A stretch of DNA of 64,000 nucleotides. Origin: Sphaerisporangium fuscum (GTDB lineage: Bacteria; Actinomycetota; Actinomycetes; Streptosporangiales; Streptosporangiaceae). This document shows, in pieces, positions 8,929 through 18,450 of the stretch. Position numbers and translations under genes: made by a program. The stretch is from contig NZ_JAHDTF010000019.1 in assembly GCF_018531465.1 (NCBI RefSeq), positions 166,955-230,954 of the forward strand, written 5' to 3'. Under the pieces are notes generated by a model. The model searched no databases. It was given only the letters and a program-made list of their open reading frames with translations, and was not told the origin of the DNA. Within the stretch, counting starts at the first letter, position 1. Each line of letters opens with the position of its first letter.

Positions 8929-9011
8929 CGGGGGCGGGGGCCGGTCGGCGAGGTCCCCGATCGAGGAGCGCTACGCGGGCTGACGGCGGGGGCGCATGTC
9001 GAAGACCGCTG

Positions 9012-9700
9012 GCCGTGGCCCGTTACCGCGAACGCCACACCGTCGCCCGCGCGAAGTCCGACCACGCCGACGCCATGACTCTGGCGAACATCCTGCGCGT
9101 CGACGCCGACCACCACCGGCCCCTACCGGACGACTCCGAGCTGGTGCAGGCGATCGCCGTGCTGGCCCGAGCCCAGCAGGACGCGGTCTGGAGCCGCCAG
9201 CAGCCGGCCAACCAGCTCCGGTCGCTGCTGCGCGAGTACTTCCCTGCGGCGTTGAAGGCCTTCCACGTCAAGAACATCGGCCTGACCTCCCGCGAGGCCC
9301 GCACCGTCCTTCAAGCCGCGCCGACGCCCGGCGCGGCCGTCAAGCTCACCACCCGCCGGCTGCACGCCCTGCTGCGTGCCTCGGGCCGACAGCGCAACCT
9401 TAAGACTTGGGTCGACCGGCTCCAGGCGCTGTTCCACGAAGAACACCTTCGCCGGCTCCCACTGGTCGAGGAAGCGCTCGGCCGCCAGGCCCAGGCCCTA
9501 CTGTTGCAGCTGGACGCGGCCTGCCGCGCCGCCGACGAGCTCGCCGAGGCCACCAGCGAGGCCTTCCACCAGCACCCCGACGCCGCCATCATCACCAGCT
9601 TCCCGGGCCTTGCCGACCTGACGGGCGCCCGCGTGCTCGCCGAACTCGGCGACGACCGTACCCGCTTCGCCGACGCCCGCGCGCTGAAGGCCTCCCGATC
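9012..9700 (+). pseudogene. IS110-family transposase remnant
   Basis: The frame carries the middle and part of the C-terminal region of an IS110/IS116/IS902 transposase: VARYRERH and SDHADAMTLANILR (end of the DEDD catalytic domain), a long helical linker, and SFPGLADLTGARVLAELG with RFADARALKA (Transposase_20 domain). The N-terminal catalytic aspartates are missing and there is no clear start. After ALKA near 9690 the family sequence stops abruptly and runs into unrelated sequence (SRSSWRKGVG). It is therefore truncated at both ends and inactive. It separates the hydrolase from an orphan gene and marks a past insertion or rearrangement. Confidence 0.85.
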
Positions 9701-9732
9701 CAGCTGGAGGAAGGGCGTGGGAGTCTTGACAT

Positions 9733-10635
9733 ATGACAATTGAGTGGTCCCGACAGGAGGTCCTCGAAGCGGTCAGGACACGCTTGCTACGCCCGGGCGG
9801 TGTGACGAAGGAGTACTCCGCCGTCGATGTCATGGCAGCGCCCGACGGCATGCTAGTGATTTTCCACTGGCGGCGAGATCCGAACACATACGCCATCAAG
9901 GTCGGGTTTCCGATGGCGTCGAGGAGTCCGTGGACCGGCGGTTCGTACACTGGCCTGCCGGTGACCTCGGCGGATGAATGGGCCACAGACTTCGCATCCC
10001 GCCTTGCGGAGGAACTCGATACCGGGCTGGTTCGCCGAAGCCGCCGGGTAATCCGAGATGGGTACGTCCTGTTGGACACTCACGATGCCCCAGACGTATG
10101 CCCCACCGGGTTCTTCATCAGTTCGGTTCCACTTGACGTGGGGCTCTCCGCCTCGCCGGACGACCTCGAGAGGGCCTATTCCATTCTGGGATCGCCGTCG
10201 GCATCGGTTTCTCCGCCTGCGTCCAAGGTCGGCATCTGGCTGGCCCGGGCAGGGATGGATGTCACCACTCCCAGACGACTGATCGTCGAGGCCCGGCTCG
10301 CCTGCTGGCTTCAGGCCTACGTCGACAACGCCCGCGGGGAACCCTTTGTCGGTCAGGCAGCCGCGTCTTGGGAGGACGAGCGGCACACCATCGCCCGTCT
10401 CGAGGTGGTGCACATCCAGCCCGGCGTCCCATCACAGGTGCGCGACGCGCTGGTGCGTCTTGCGGTCTGCGAGGTAGCCGAGGCCGGCGCCCTACGCGTC
10501 GTCACCGCGGTCGACGATCCCGAGTTCCATGGACTGGGGTTCCGGCCCGCGAGCGGTGGCGGCCTTACGCTTCACACCAGGAGCACTGAACCGCCATTGG
10601 ATCCGTGGCCGGAACCTGATCCAAGGCGAGCTTGA
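9733..10635 (+). CDS. Hypothetical protein
   Basis: A 300-residue soluble protein starting ATG 9733, just after the IS110 fragment. The N-terminal half (IEWSRQEVLEAVRTRLL, LVIFHWRRDPNTYAIKVGF) has no signature I recognise. The last 100 residues (DERHTIARLEVVHI, then QVRDALVRLAVCEVAEAGA, ending FHGLGFRP) resemble the final strands of a GNAT acetyltransferase fold, so a GNAT-like domain is possible. Its base composition seems slightly less GC-biased at third positions than its neighbours, consistent with acquisition near the insertion element. Function unknown. Confidence 0.6.
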   Translation: MTIEWSRQEVLEAVRTRLLRPGGVTKEYSAVDVMAAPDGMLVIFHWRRDPNTYAIKVGFPMASRSPWTGGSYTGLPVTSADEWATDFASRLAEELDTGLVRRSRRVIRDGYVLLDTHDAPDVCPTGFFISSVPLDVGLSASPDDLERAYSILGSPSASVSPPASKVGIWLARAGMDVTTPRRLIVEARLACWLQAYVDNARGEPFVGQAAASWEDERHTIARLEVVHIQPGVPSQVRDALVRLAVCEVAEAGALRVVTAVDDPEFHGLGFRPASGGGLTLHTRSTEPPLDPWPEPDPRRA

Positions 10636-10769
10636 CGGCTTAGGCAGATCGGATGTCTCGGCGCTCGGCGGCTCCACGACCACGCGCAGGCGTCCCGGTC
10701 CTCGGCGCGGCCCTGTCGTCGCACAGGCCTGCTCCCCCACGAGGGCCGGGACTGTGAACGGCCGGCCCG

Positions 10770-11339
10770 TCAGGGGCGGGGGCGGAGGCCGTCCAGCAGG
10801 ACGGTGAGGTAGGCGTCGGCGAGCTCCTCGGACGAGGGCCGGGCGCGGGCGACCGCCAGGGCGGTCTGGCCGATCAGGGTCGTGGTGACGGCGGGGTCGA
10901 TGTCGGTGCGGACCGTGCCGTCGCGGCGCGCTCCGTCGATCATCTCCTCGACGGCCCGGACGAGGTCGGCGCGCAGGGCCGTGGTGGCCGGCAGGTCCAG
11001 GCCGCCCAGCTGGTCGTTGATGGCGTGGTGCGCGGTCTGGAAGGCGATCAGCTCACGGAGGAAGACCCGCAGGGCCCGCGTGGGCGTGGTCTCGGCGAGC
11101 AGGTCGCGGGCGCGCCGCACCACTGGTTCCAGCAGGCGGGACACCGCGGCGTCCAGGAGCGCGTCCTTGCCGCCGAAGGCCCGCACAACGGTCCCCGCCC
11201 CCAGGCCCGCCTTCTTGGCGATGGCCTCGACGGTCAGGGAGGCGCCCGGCTCGGCCAGCAGGGCGGTGGCCGCGTCCAGGGCGAGCCGGCGGTTGCGCAC
11301 GGCGTCCGCCCGGCGCTTGGGCCCATCGGAGGTTGACAA
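10770..11339 (-). CDS. TetR-family transcriptional regulator
   Basis: A 189-residue regulator. HTH at about 15-55 (RRLALDAATALLAEPG, then TVEAIAKKAGLGAGTVVRAFGGKDALL), then a helical ligand domain. The TTG at 11339 is chosen because GGAAGGGG lies 8 nt upstream; an in-frame ATG at 11378 lacks a ribosome-binding site and would put the operator inside the gene. Divergent from a FAD monooxygenase, which it presumably represses through the inverted repeat at 11341-11356. Confidence 0.88.
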   Translation of the reverse strand: MSTSDGPKRRADAVRNRRLALDAATALLAEPGASLTVEAIAKKAGLGAGTVVRAFGGKDALLDAAVSRLLEPVVRRARDLLAETTPTRALRVFLRELIAFQTAHHAINDQLGGLDLPATTALRADLVRAVEEMIDGARRDGTVRTDIDPAVTTTLIGQTALAVARARPSSEELADAYLTVLLDGLRPRP

Positions 11340-11362
11340 ATGGAATGCCCCTTCCAAATAAT
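11333..11362 (+). promoter_or_regulatory. Promoter with embedded operator for the FAD monooxygenase
   Basis: TTGACA (11333-11338) and AATAAT (11357-11362) are separated by 18 bp, a near-consensus sigma-70-type promoter for the gene starting at 11409. The spacer itself is an inverted repeat, TGGAA-N6-TTCCA (11341-11356), so a bound repressor would block RNA polymerase directly. Confidence 0.6.
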
Positions 11363-11408
11363 CAACTGGAACGCACATTTCGCTTATCGTAGCGCGAAGG
11401 GGCTCCCC

Positions 11409-12578
11409 ATGAACGAGCGGATCCTGATCTCCGGCGCCAGCATCGCCGGCCTGACCCTGGCCCACTGGCTGGCCCGGCACGGCTTCACGCCCACCGTGGT
11501 CGAGCGCGCGCCCGCGCCGCGCTCGGGCGGCAACGGGGTGGACGTGCGCGACAACGCAGTCGAGGTGGTCGAGCGGATGGGGATCATGCCGCGCGTCCGC
11601 GAGCTCGCCACCGACGTCCAGGGCATGAAGTTCGTCGACGCCGCCGACCGGGCCGTCGCCCGGATCGACACCCAGGACCCGGCCTCCGTCGAGATCATGC
11701 GCGGCGACCTGGCGGCCCTGCTGCACGAGGTGACCGACGTGGAGATCCTTTTCGGCGACTCCATCACCGGTATGGAGCAGGACGACGACGGCGTGACGGT
11801 CACCTTCGAGCACGCGCCCGCCCGCCGCTTCGACCTGGTCGTCGGGGCCGACGGCATGCACTCCAACGTCCGCCGTCTCGCCTTCGGCCCCGAGGAGCGG
11901 TTCGTCCAGTTCAAGGACCACTACTTCGCCTTCGCCGACACCGACGCCTCGCTCGGCGAGGACCGCTGGGTGACGATGTTCAACACGCCGGGCAAGATGA
12001 CCGGGCTCTACCGCTCCGGCAACCACGCCCAGGCCAAGGCGTACTTCATCTTCCGCTCCGCACAGCTGGAGTACGACCACCGGGACGTCGGCGCCCACAA
12101 GCGCCTGGTCAGCGAGGTGTTCGGGGACGACTCGTCCTGGCGGACCCGGGAACTGCTCGACGCGGCCCTCGCCGACCCCGACTTCTACTTCGACGCCCTG
12201 GCGCAAGTGCGGATGGGCTCCTGGTCCAACGGCCGCGTCGCGCTCGTCGGCGACGCCGCCTGGTGCGCCTCCCCCGCCTCCGGCGCCGGCGCGGAACTGG
12301 CCCTGGTCGGGGCCTATCGCCTCGCCGGCGAGCTCGCCGCCGCGGGCGGCGACCACCGCGTCGCCTTCGCCCGCTACGACGCCGTCCACCGTCCGCTGGT
12401 CGACAAGAAGCAGCAGATCGGCGCCAACGTCCGCCTCATGGTGCCCAGGACCGAAGGCGGCCGGTGCCTCCGCGACACCGTCGCCCGCCTGCCGCTGATG
12501 AAGGCGATCGGCGCGGTGGAGCGCCGGGTGCAGGCCAGGAACGCCCGCCCGCTGCCGGAGTACACCCCGGCCCGTTAG
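11409..12578 (+). CDS. FAD-dependent monooxygenase (PHBH/TetX-like)
   Basis: A 389-residue class A flavoprotein monooxygenase. The N-terminal dinucleotide fold has ISGASIAGLTLAHWLARHG with Glu at the end of strand 2 (VVERA). LVVGADGMHSNVRRLAF is the DG motif, and ALVGDAAWCASPASGAGAELAL is the GD motif that contacts FAD. No C-terminal membrane helix is present, so it is cytosolic. Such enzymes hydroxylate aromatic or polyketide-like compounds, and some inactivate antibiotics. Control by the divergent TetR points to induction by its substrate, which cannot be named from sequence. Confidence 0.9.
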   Translation: MNERILISGASIAGLTLAHWLARHGFTPTVVERAPAPRSGGNGVDVRDNAVEVVERMGIMPRVRELATDVQGMKFVDAADRAVARIDTQDPASVEIMRGDLAALLHEVTDVEILFGDSITGMEQDDDGVTVTFEHAPARRFDLVVGADGMHSNVRRLAFGPEERFVQFKDHYFAFADTDASLGEDRWVTMFNTPGKMTGLYRSGNHAQAKAYFIFRSAQLEYDHRDVGAHKRLVSEVFGDDSSWRTRELLDAALADPDFYFDALAQVRMGSWSNGRVALVGDAAWCASPASGAGAELALVGAYRLAGELAAAGGDHRVAFARYDAVHRPLVDKKQQIGANVRLMVPRTEGGRCLRDTVARLPLMKAIGAVERRVQARNARPLPEYTPAR

Positions 12579-12594
12579 ACGAGGGCGCACGCCC

Positions 12595-12618
12595 ATGGCG
12601 GGAGGCCGCTCCCGCCAT
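12595..12618. terminator. Hairpin between converging genes
   Basis: Perfect 10-bp arms (12595-12604 and 12609-12618) with a 4-nt loop lie between the monooxygenase stop (12578) and the converging TetR stop (12621). A likely shared terminator. Confidence 0.7.
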
Positions 12619-12620
12619 CG

Positions 12621-13334
12621 TCACGCCGGTGGAATGCCGAAGTCGGCGCGGTCGGCGTCGACCAGCTCCCCCAGAAGCGTGACGAAGACGTCGGCCAGCT
12701 CGCCGACGGTGGCGTCGGAGGCGGGGGAATCGCTCTCGAACGCGCGCCGGACGGTGCGCGCGAGAAGCTCGGCCCGCCGCTCGGGGTCGTCCACCGGCAC
12801 GGCGCTCTCGGCCCGCAGGAAGCCCTCGAAGGTCGCCTGGTAGGCGTAGCCGACCTCGTCGGCGCTCAGGTCGTCGCGCAGCAGACCGTGCCGGGCGAGC
12901 AACCGGAAGTACTCGTTCAGCGTCGCCGCGTGCCGGTCGTCGCGGCCGGTGCCGGGTGAGCCGGTCAGCTTGCCGAGCAGATCGGGGTCACCCAGCAGGA
13001 ACCCGCGCAGCAGCGGCCGCTTGGCGATCGCCAGGAAGTAGGTCCGCGCGAAGCGGTGCAGCAGGCTCACCCGCGGATCGTCGCGCAGGGCCTGGCGCAG
13101 CTCGTCCACCGCGTCGAGCACCTCGCGCGCGAACACCGCGCCGAACAGTTGCTCGCGGGTCTTCCAGTGCAGGTAGACGGTGCCCTTGCCGATGCCGGCC
13201 CCGGCGGCCACGTCGTCGATGGTCACCCGCCGGTAGCCATGGCGCAGCAGCAGGTCGGCCGCCACGTCGAGGATCGTCGCGGCCCGTTCGGCCCGCTGCC
13301 GGGGATCACGGAGTCGTTCGGACGAGACACTCAC
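12621..13334 (-). CDS. TetR-family transcriptional regulator
   Basis: A 237-residue regulator starting with GTG. HTH at about 18-65 (AATILDVAADLLLRHGYRRVTIDDVA, then GIGKGTVYLHWKTREQL), then a long helical C-terminal domain. Divergent from the NmrA-type reductase gene at 13453; the shared 118-bp region holds a palindrome over the promoter. It probably represses that reductase and itself. Ligand unknown. Confidence 0.9.
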   Translation of the reverse strand: MSVSSERLRDPRQRAERAATILDVAADLLLRHGYRRVTIDDVAAGAGIGKGTVYLHWKTREQLFGAVFAREVLDAVDELRQALRDDPRVSLLHRFARTYFLAIAKRPLLRGFLLGDPDLLGKLTGSPGTGRDDRHAATLNEYFRLLARHGLLRDDLSADEVGYAYQATFEGFLRAESAVPVDDPERRAELLARTVRRAFESDSPASDATVGELADVFVTLLGELVDADRADFGIPPA

Positions 13335-13374
13335 ACACGGACCTTATGACCAACTGGCGAATAGAGTCAATCCA

Positions 13375-13414
13375 CAACTGCTAGTTGACCAAATCTCAAA
13401 AATCGTCATATGTT
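13375..13414 (+). promoter_or_regulatory. Promoter and candidate operator of the NmrA-like gene
   Basis: The perfect palindrome CAACT-GCT-AGTTG (13375-13387) overlaps a -35-like TTGACC (13385-13390). TATGTT follows after 18 bp (13409-13414). A second half-site-like ACCAACTGG lies at 13350-13358. The arrangement fits repression by the divergent TetR protein. Confidence 0.5.
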
Positions 13415-13452
13415 CATGCCCAGCACAACGACCGCATCACAAGGAGCACTCC

Positions 13453-14352
13453 ATGAACACCACCATCGAGACCCGCGACAGGACCGTCCTGGTCACCGGC
13501 GCCACCGGGAACCAGGGCGGCGCCACCGCCCGCCACCTGCTCGCCGCCGGCTGGCACGTCCGCGCCCTGGTCCGGGACGACGCCGCGCCAGCGGCCGTCG
13601 CGCTCGCCGCCGCCGGCGCCGAGCTCGTCCGCGGCGACCTGGACGACCGCGCCTCCGTCGAGGCGGCGGCACGCGGCGCCCACGGCGTCTACAGCGTCCA
13701 GTCCGCCAACCCGAACGAGCTCGCCCAGGGCATGAACGTCGCCGACGCCGCCAAGGCCGCCGGCGTCCGGCACCTGGTGTACTCGTCGGTCGGCGGCGCC
13801 GAGAGCCAGAACGCCTTCTACCTGGAGCGGGGCTGGGGACCGATCGAGAAGTGGCGGATCGAGGAGCACATCCGCGACCTGGACCTCCCCGTGACGATCC
13901 TGCGCCCCGCCGGGTTCATGGAGGACTTCACCAGCCCCGCGCGCTTCTTCCAGAACGGCTCGCTCAACGTCCCCTGGCACGACGACCTGGTCATGCAGCT
14001 CATCGCCATCGACGACACCGGGGCGTTCGCCGCGCTGGCCTTCGCGAAGCCGGACGAATACCTGGGCAAGGCGATCGAGATCACCGGAGACAGGCTGACC
14101 GCCCCGCAGATCGCCGCGAAGCTGAGCGCGGCGGCCGGCCGCCCGATACCGCACACCCAGGTTCCGCTCGACGCCCTGTGGGAGCACGCGCCCGAGGCCG
14201 CCAAGGTGTTCACCTGGGCGGACGAACGGTACTTCGACACCGACGTCGTCCCCCTGCGGCAGGCCCACCCCGGCCTCATGGACTTCACCACCTGGCTGGA
14301 CCGGACGGGCAAGGCCCGCCTCCTGGCCCAGCTGGACTCCCTGCCCGCCTGA
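13453..14352 (+). CDS. NmrA-like NAD(P)-binding reductase
   Basis: A 299-residue atypical short-chain dehydrogenase. The N-terminal Rossmann motif GATGNQGGATARHL (about 16-29) has the GxxGxxG pattern of NmrA/isoflavone-reductase-like proteins. HLVYSSVGGAE near 110 and LRPAGFMEDF near 150 are typical of the family, but the Tyr-x-x-x-Lys catalytic pair of classical SDRs is not evident. Members reduce small substrates or act as NADPH-sensing regulators. ATG 13453 has AAGGAG 9 bp upstream. Controlled by the divergent TetR gene. Confidence 0.85.
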   Translation: MNTTIETRDRTVLVTGATGNQGGATARHLLAAGWHVRALVRDDAAPAAVALAAAGAELVRGDLDDRASVEAAARGAHGVYSVQSANPNELAQGMNVADAAKAAGVRHLVYSSVGGAESQNAFYLERGWGPIEKWRIEEHIRDLDLPVTILRPAGFMEDFTSPARFFQNGSLNVPWHDDLVMQLIAIDDTGAFAALAFAKPDEYLGKAIEITGDRLTAPQIAAKLSAAAGRPIPHTQVPLDALWEHAPEAAKVFTWADERYFDTDVVPLRQAHPGLMDFTTWLDRTGKARLLAQLDSLPA

Positions 14353-14472
14353 CCGCCGGCCCGCCCTCCCCCGCCCACGCCCCGGCTCACTCCCCGCGCG
14401 GCACTGCCTGCGAGGTGACCGAAGGACACCGAACCGTCCGGCTCGGCCGGACACGGGGCGGGAGGCCGGGGT

Positions 14473-14928
14473 TCAGCAGCGGCAGCCCGCCGAACCGCTC
14501 ACGCAGCAGCCGCCGGAGTGGTCCTGCAGGTCGGGCGCGTCCTTCACGATGCGGCGGTAGTCGGGGCAGTGGGTGAAGTCGTCGGCCGTGCATCGCATGA
14601 GGTGCTCGATCAGCGCCTTGGACGCCGAGATCTCCCGGAGCCGGTGCTCCAGTTCCGCGTGGTGGCGCTGGAGGAGCGCCTCGCGTTCGGCCCGGCCGGA
14701 GACGCCGAGCATCTCCCGGATCTGCTCCAGGCTCATCCCCGCGGCCTTGGCGCGGATGATCGTCAGCACCCGGACGACGTGGTCATCGGTGTAGCGGCGG
14801 CGTCCGCTCACCCGAGCGGCCGGCGTGAGCAGCCCCATCGCCTCCCAGTGGCGTAGCACGTGCGGCGCGAGGCCGAACCTCTCGGCCAGCTCTCCGATCC
14901 GCAGGTACTCACTTGACTTCATGTTCAC
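14473..14928 (-). CDS. MerR-family regulator with cysteine-rich tail
   Basis: A 151-residue protein. The MerR winged helix is at 8-75 (LRIGELAERFGLAPHVLRHW, then GRRRYTDDHVVRVL), followed by a dimerisation helix. The tail has six cysteines at 113, 121, 141, 142, 149 and 151 (MRCTADDF, THCPDY, GGCCVSGSAGCRC). Such clusters usually bind metal or sense redox state. GTG 14928 or ATG 14922 may be the start. It is divergent from a thioredoxin-reductase-like oxidoreductase, MFS pump and P450, which it probably activates in response to thiol-reactive or metal stress. The signal is inferred. Confidence 0.88.
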   Translation of the reverse strand: MNMKSSEYLRIGELAERFGLAPHVLRHWEAMGLLTPAARVSGRRRYTDDHVVRVLTIIRAKAAGMSLEQIREMLGVSGRAEREALLQRHHAELEHRLREISASKALIEHLMRCTADDFTHCPDYRRIVKDAPDLQDHSGGCCVSGSAGCRC

Positions 14929-14957
14929 ATTAACTTGCAGAGTTGTCTCCGCGTCAA
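14913..14957. promoter_or_regulatory. Overlapping face-to-face promoter elements
   Basis: TTGAC occurs on the + strand at 14913-14917, and its complement at 14953-14957 gives TTGACG on the - strand. TTAATG (- strand, 14933-14928) is spaced 18 bp from the latter. AACT-N5-AGTT (14932-14944) sits in the middle. The arrangement would let a MerR dimer bound at the centre act on both directions. The precise -10 of the + promoter is not clear. Confidence 0.4.
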
Positions 14958-14981
14958 GCGATCAACGCTCATGGAGGCAAG

Positions 14982-15926
14982 ATGTTCGACGTCGTCATCG
15001 TCGGCGCCGGCCCGGCCGGCACGGCCGCGGCCCTGACCCTGGGACGGGTCCATCGCACGGTGCTCCTGCTCGACTCCGGGGAGGGCCGCAACGCCCCGGC
15101 CGAGAACGTTCACAACTTCCTGACCCGGGACGGCACGCCGCCCGCCGAGTTGCGCAAGCTCGGCCACGAGGAACTGGCCGCCTATCCGTCCGTCACGGTA
15201 CGGAACGAGGCGGTCGGCGACGTGCGCGTCCTGGACGGCGGTGGCTTCCTGGTGGAGCCTTCCGGCGGCGGCACGGCACAGGCACGGCGGCTCCTGCTGG
15301 CCACGGGACTGGCCGACCAGCTTCCCGGCCCTCGCGGGGTGGAGGCGCTGTGGGGCCGGTCCGCGTTCCACTGCCCCTACTGCCACGGGTACGAGTGCAC
15401 CGGCGAGCGGGTCGCGGTGATCGGCGCGGAGCCGGCCCGCATACGGCTGGCGCTGCAGCTGAGCCGCTTCGCCGCCGACGTCGTGCTCTGCACCGACGGC
15501 GAGCCGCTCGGCCCGCCGTCGCGCGCGAAGCTGGAGCGCAACGGCGTCGGCGTGCGCTGTGAGACCATCGCCCGCCTGGAGGGGACGGACGGACGGCTCG
15601 AGCAGGTCGTCTTCGAAAGCGGCCCGCCGATGCTCAGGGACGCGGTGTTCGTCGTCAACGTGCCGCGTCAGCGCTCCGACCTTGCCGCCCGTCTCGGCTG
15701 CGCGTCATTCGCCGACGGGTGTGTGGAGGTGGACGAGTTCGGCCGGACCAGCGTGCCCGGGGTGTACGCGGCCGGGGACATGGCGCGGCGTGCCACCGTC
15801 CCGATGCCGATGGCCGCCGTGATCGCCGCCGCCGCGAGCGGCACCGTGACCGGAGGGGCCATCGACCAGGACCTGCTGTGCGCCGACTTCGACCTGCCCG
15901 ACCCGCTCGCCCGGGCGAAGGGGTGA
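14982..15926 (+). CDS. Thioredoxin-reductase-like FAD/NAD(P) oxidoreductase
   Basis: A 314-residue flavoprotein. FAD-binding VIVGAGPAGTAAALTLGR is at 5-22. The redox motif CPYCHGYEC has cysteines 131, 134 and 139. A C-terminal VYAAGDMARR lies near 265. The second dinucleotide motif (VIGAEPARIRLAL) is degenerate compared with the usual GxGxxA, so cofactor preference is uncertain. Members of this CPYCHG branch are low-molecular-weight thiol or thioredoxin-type reductases, and some oxidise dithiols in natural-product clusters. ATG 14982 has GGAGG 6 bp upstream. First gene of an operon with an MFS pump and a P450; divergent from the MerR regulator. Confidence 0.87.
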   Translation: MFDVVIVGAGPAGTAAALTLGRVHRTVLLLDSGEGRNAPAENVHNFLTRDGTPPAELRKLGHEELAAYPSVTVRNEAVGDVRVLDGGGFLVEPSGGGTAQARRLLLATGLADQLPGPRGVEALWGRSAFHCPYCHGYECTGERVAVIGAEPARIRLALQLSRFAADVVLCTDGEPLGPPSRAKLERNGVGVRCETIARLEGTDGRLEQVVFESGPPMLRDAVFVVNVPRQRSDLAARLGCASFADGCVEVDEFGRTSVPGVYAAGDMARRATVPMPMAAVIAAAASGTVTGGAIDQDLLCADFDLPDPLARAKG

Positions 15927-15928
15927 GC

Positions 15929-17364
15929 ATGGCGTCCGCGAACCTCACCCAGGCCCGGCCTAGGGCGGGTGGCAATGTGCCGCTCGCCACGGCCGGCCTC
16001 CTGATCGGCATGCTGCTGTCGGTCCTGGACCAGACGGTGGTGGCCATCGCCCTGCCCGACATCGCCACCGACCTGGGCGGCATGAACGCGATCGGCTGGA
16101 TCGTCACTTCCTACGTGCTGGCCTCCACCGCGACCGGCGCGCTGTACGGCCGCCTCAGCGACCGGTTCGGCCGGCGAACCGTCTTCATCACCGCGGTCGC
16201 CGTCTTCGTCGCGGGCTCGGCGCTGTGCGGCCTGGCCCAGACGATGCCCCAGCTGATCGCCGCCAGGACCGTGCAGGGCATCGGCGCCGGCGCGCTGTTC
16301 GTGCTGCCCACGATCACGCTCTCGGAACTGTACCCACTGCGTCTGCGCAGCAGGATCCAAGGTTTCACCGGCGGCGTCTTCGCGATCGCCAGCGTCGGCG
16401 GCCCGCTCGCCGGCGGCGCCATCACCGACGCCTGGGGCTGGCGCTGGATCTTCTACATCAACCTGCCTCTCGGCCTGCTCAGTATGGCGCTCATCGCGTT
16501 CGCACTGCGGTCGCCCGGGTCCGGCGGGGACGGCAAGGTCGACCTACCGGGAGCCGCGCTGGTGACCGGCGCGATCGTGGCCCTGCTGCTGGTGGGCGAG
16601 TGGGGCGGCCGGACCTACGCCTGGACCTCCGGCGTGATCGTCGCGCTGGCCGGGGCGTTCGCCCTCCTGCTCGCCCTGTTCCTCTGGCGGGAACGACGCG
16701 CGGTCGACCCACTGCTCCCGCTGCGGCTGTTCGCCGAGCCCGCCCTGCGCGTCGCGCTCCCCGCCACCGCGCTGCTGGGTGCGCTGCTCGGTGGATCGGT
16801 CGTCTACCTGCCCACCTATCTGCAGGACGCGTACGGCATGGGCGCCACCCAGGCGGGCCTGGCGCTCAATCCGTACGTTCTGACGTTCATGGTGGTCTCC
16901 TTCCTCTCCGGCGCCCGAATCGGCGCCAGTGGCCGGTTCAAGCCTTATCTGATCGCGGGCTCGGTGATCGCGGTGCTGGGGTTCGCGCTGCTGAGCCGGC
17001 TCACTCCCGGCACTCCCTACGTTCTGCTGGCCGCGGAGATCGGCCTGCTGGGTGCGGGCTTCGGGCTGCTGATGCAGAACCTGGTGGTCGTCGCACAGAA
17101 CGCGGCCTCCCCCGCGGATCTGGCCGCGACCACCTCCGCCGCGGTGTCCGTCCGCGGGCTGGGCCTCTCGCTCGGCGTGGCGGTCTTCGGCAACCTCCTC
17201 ACCCGGCGACTGCAGGGTCACGCCGCGGGCCCGCGGGCGACGTCCGCGGCCATTTCCGACGTCCTCTTCTGGGGCGCCCCGGCCGCCGCCGTCCTGGTGG
17301 CGCTGATGGTCTTGCTGCCCCGGACGGTGAACCACCACCCCACAGCCTCAGGAGACGCACCGTC

Positions 17365-17368
<4 letters not shown>
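15929..17368 (+). CDS. MFS efflux transporter (DHA2/EmrB type)
   Basis: A 479-residue protein with about 14 membrane segments, typical of the 14-TMS drug/H+ antiporters. Signatures are LSVLDQTVVAIALPDIA in TM1, GRLSDRFGRRTVF after TM2 and a motif-C-like GGPLAGGAITDAWGWRWIFYINLP. It starts 3 bp after the reductase stop and its TGA overlaps the ATG of the P450 gene, so all three are translated from one mRNA. It probably exports the compound that the reductase and P450 act on or protect against. Confidence 0.93.

Positions 17369-18446
<1,078 letters not shown>

Positions 18447-18450
<4 letters not shown>

Noticed and set aside
13815..14430. Antisense frames within the NmrA gene
   Set aside because: Bias-driven shadows without starts or motifs.
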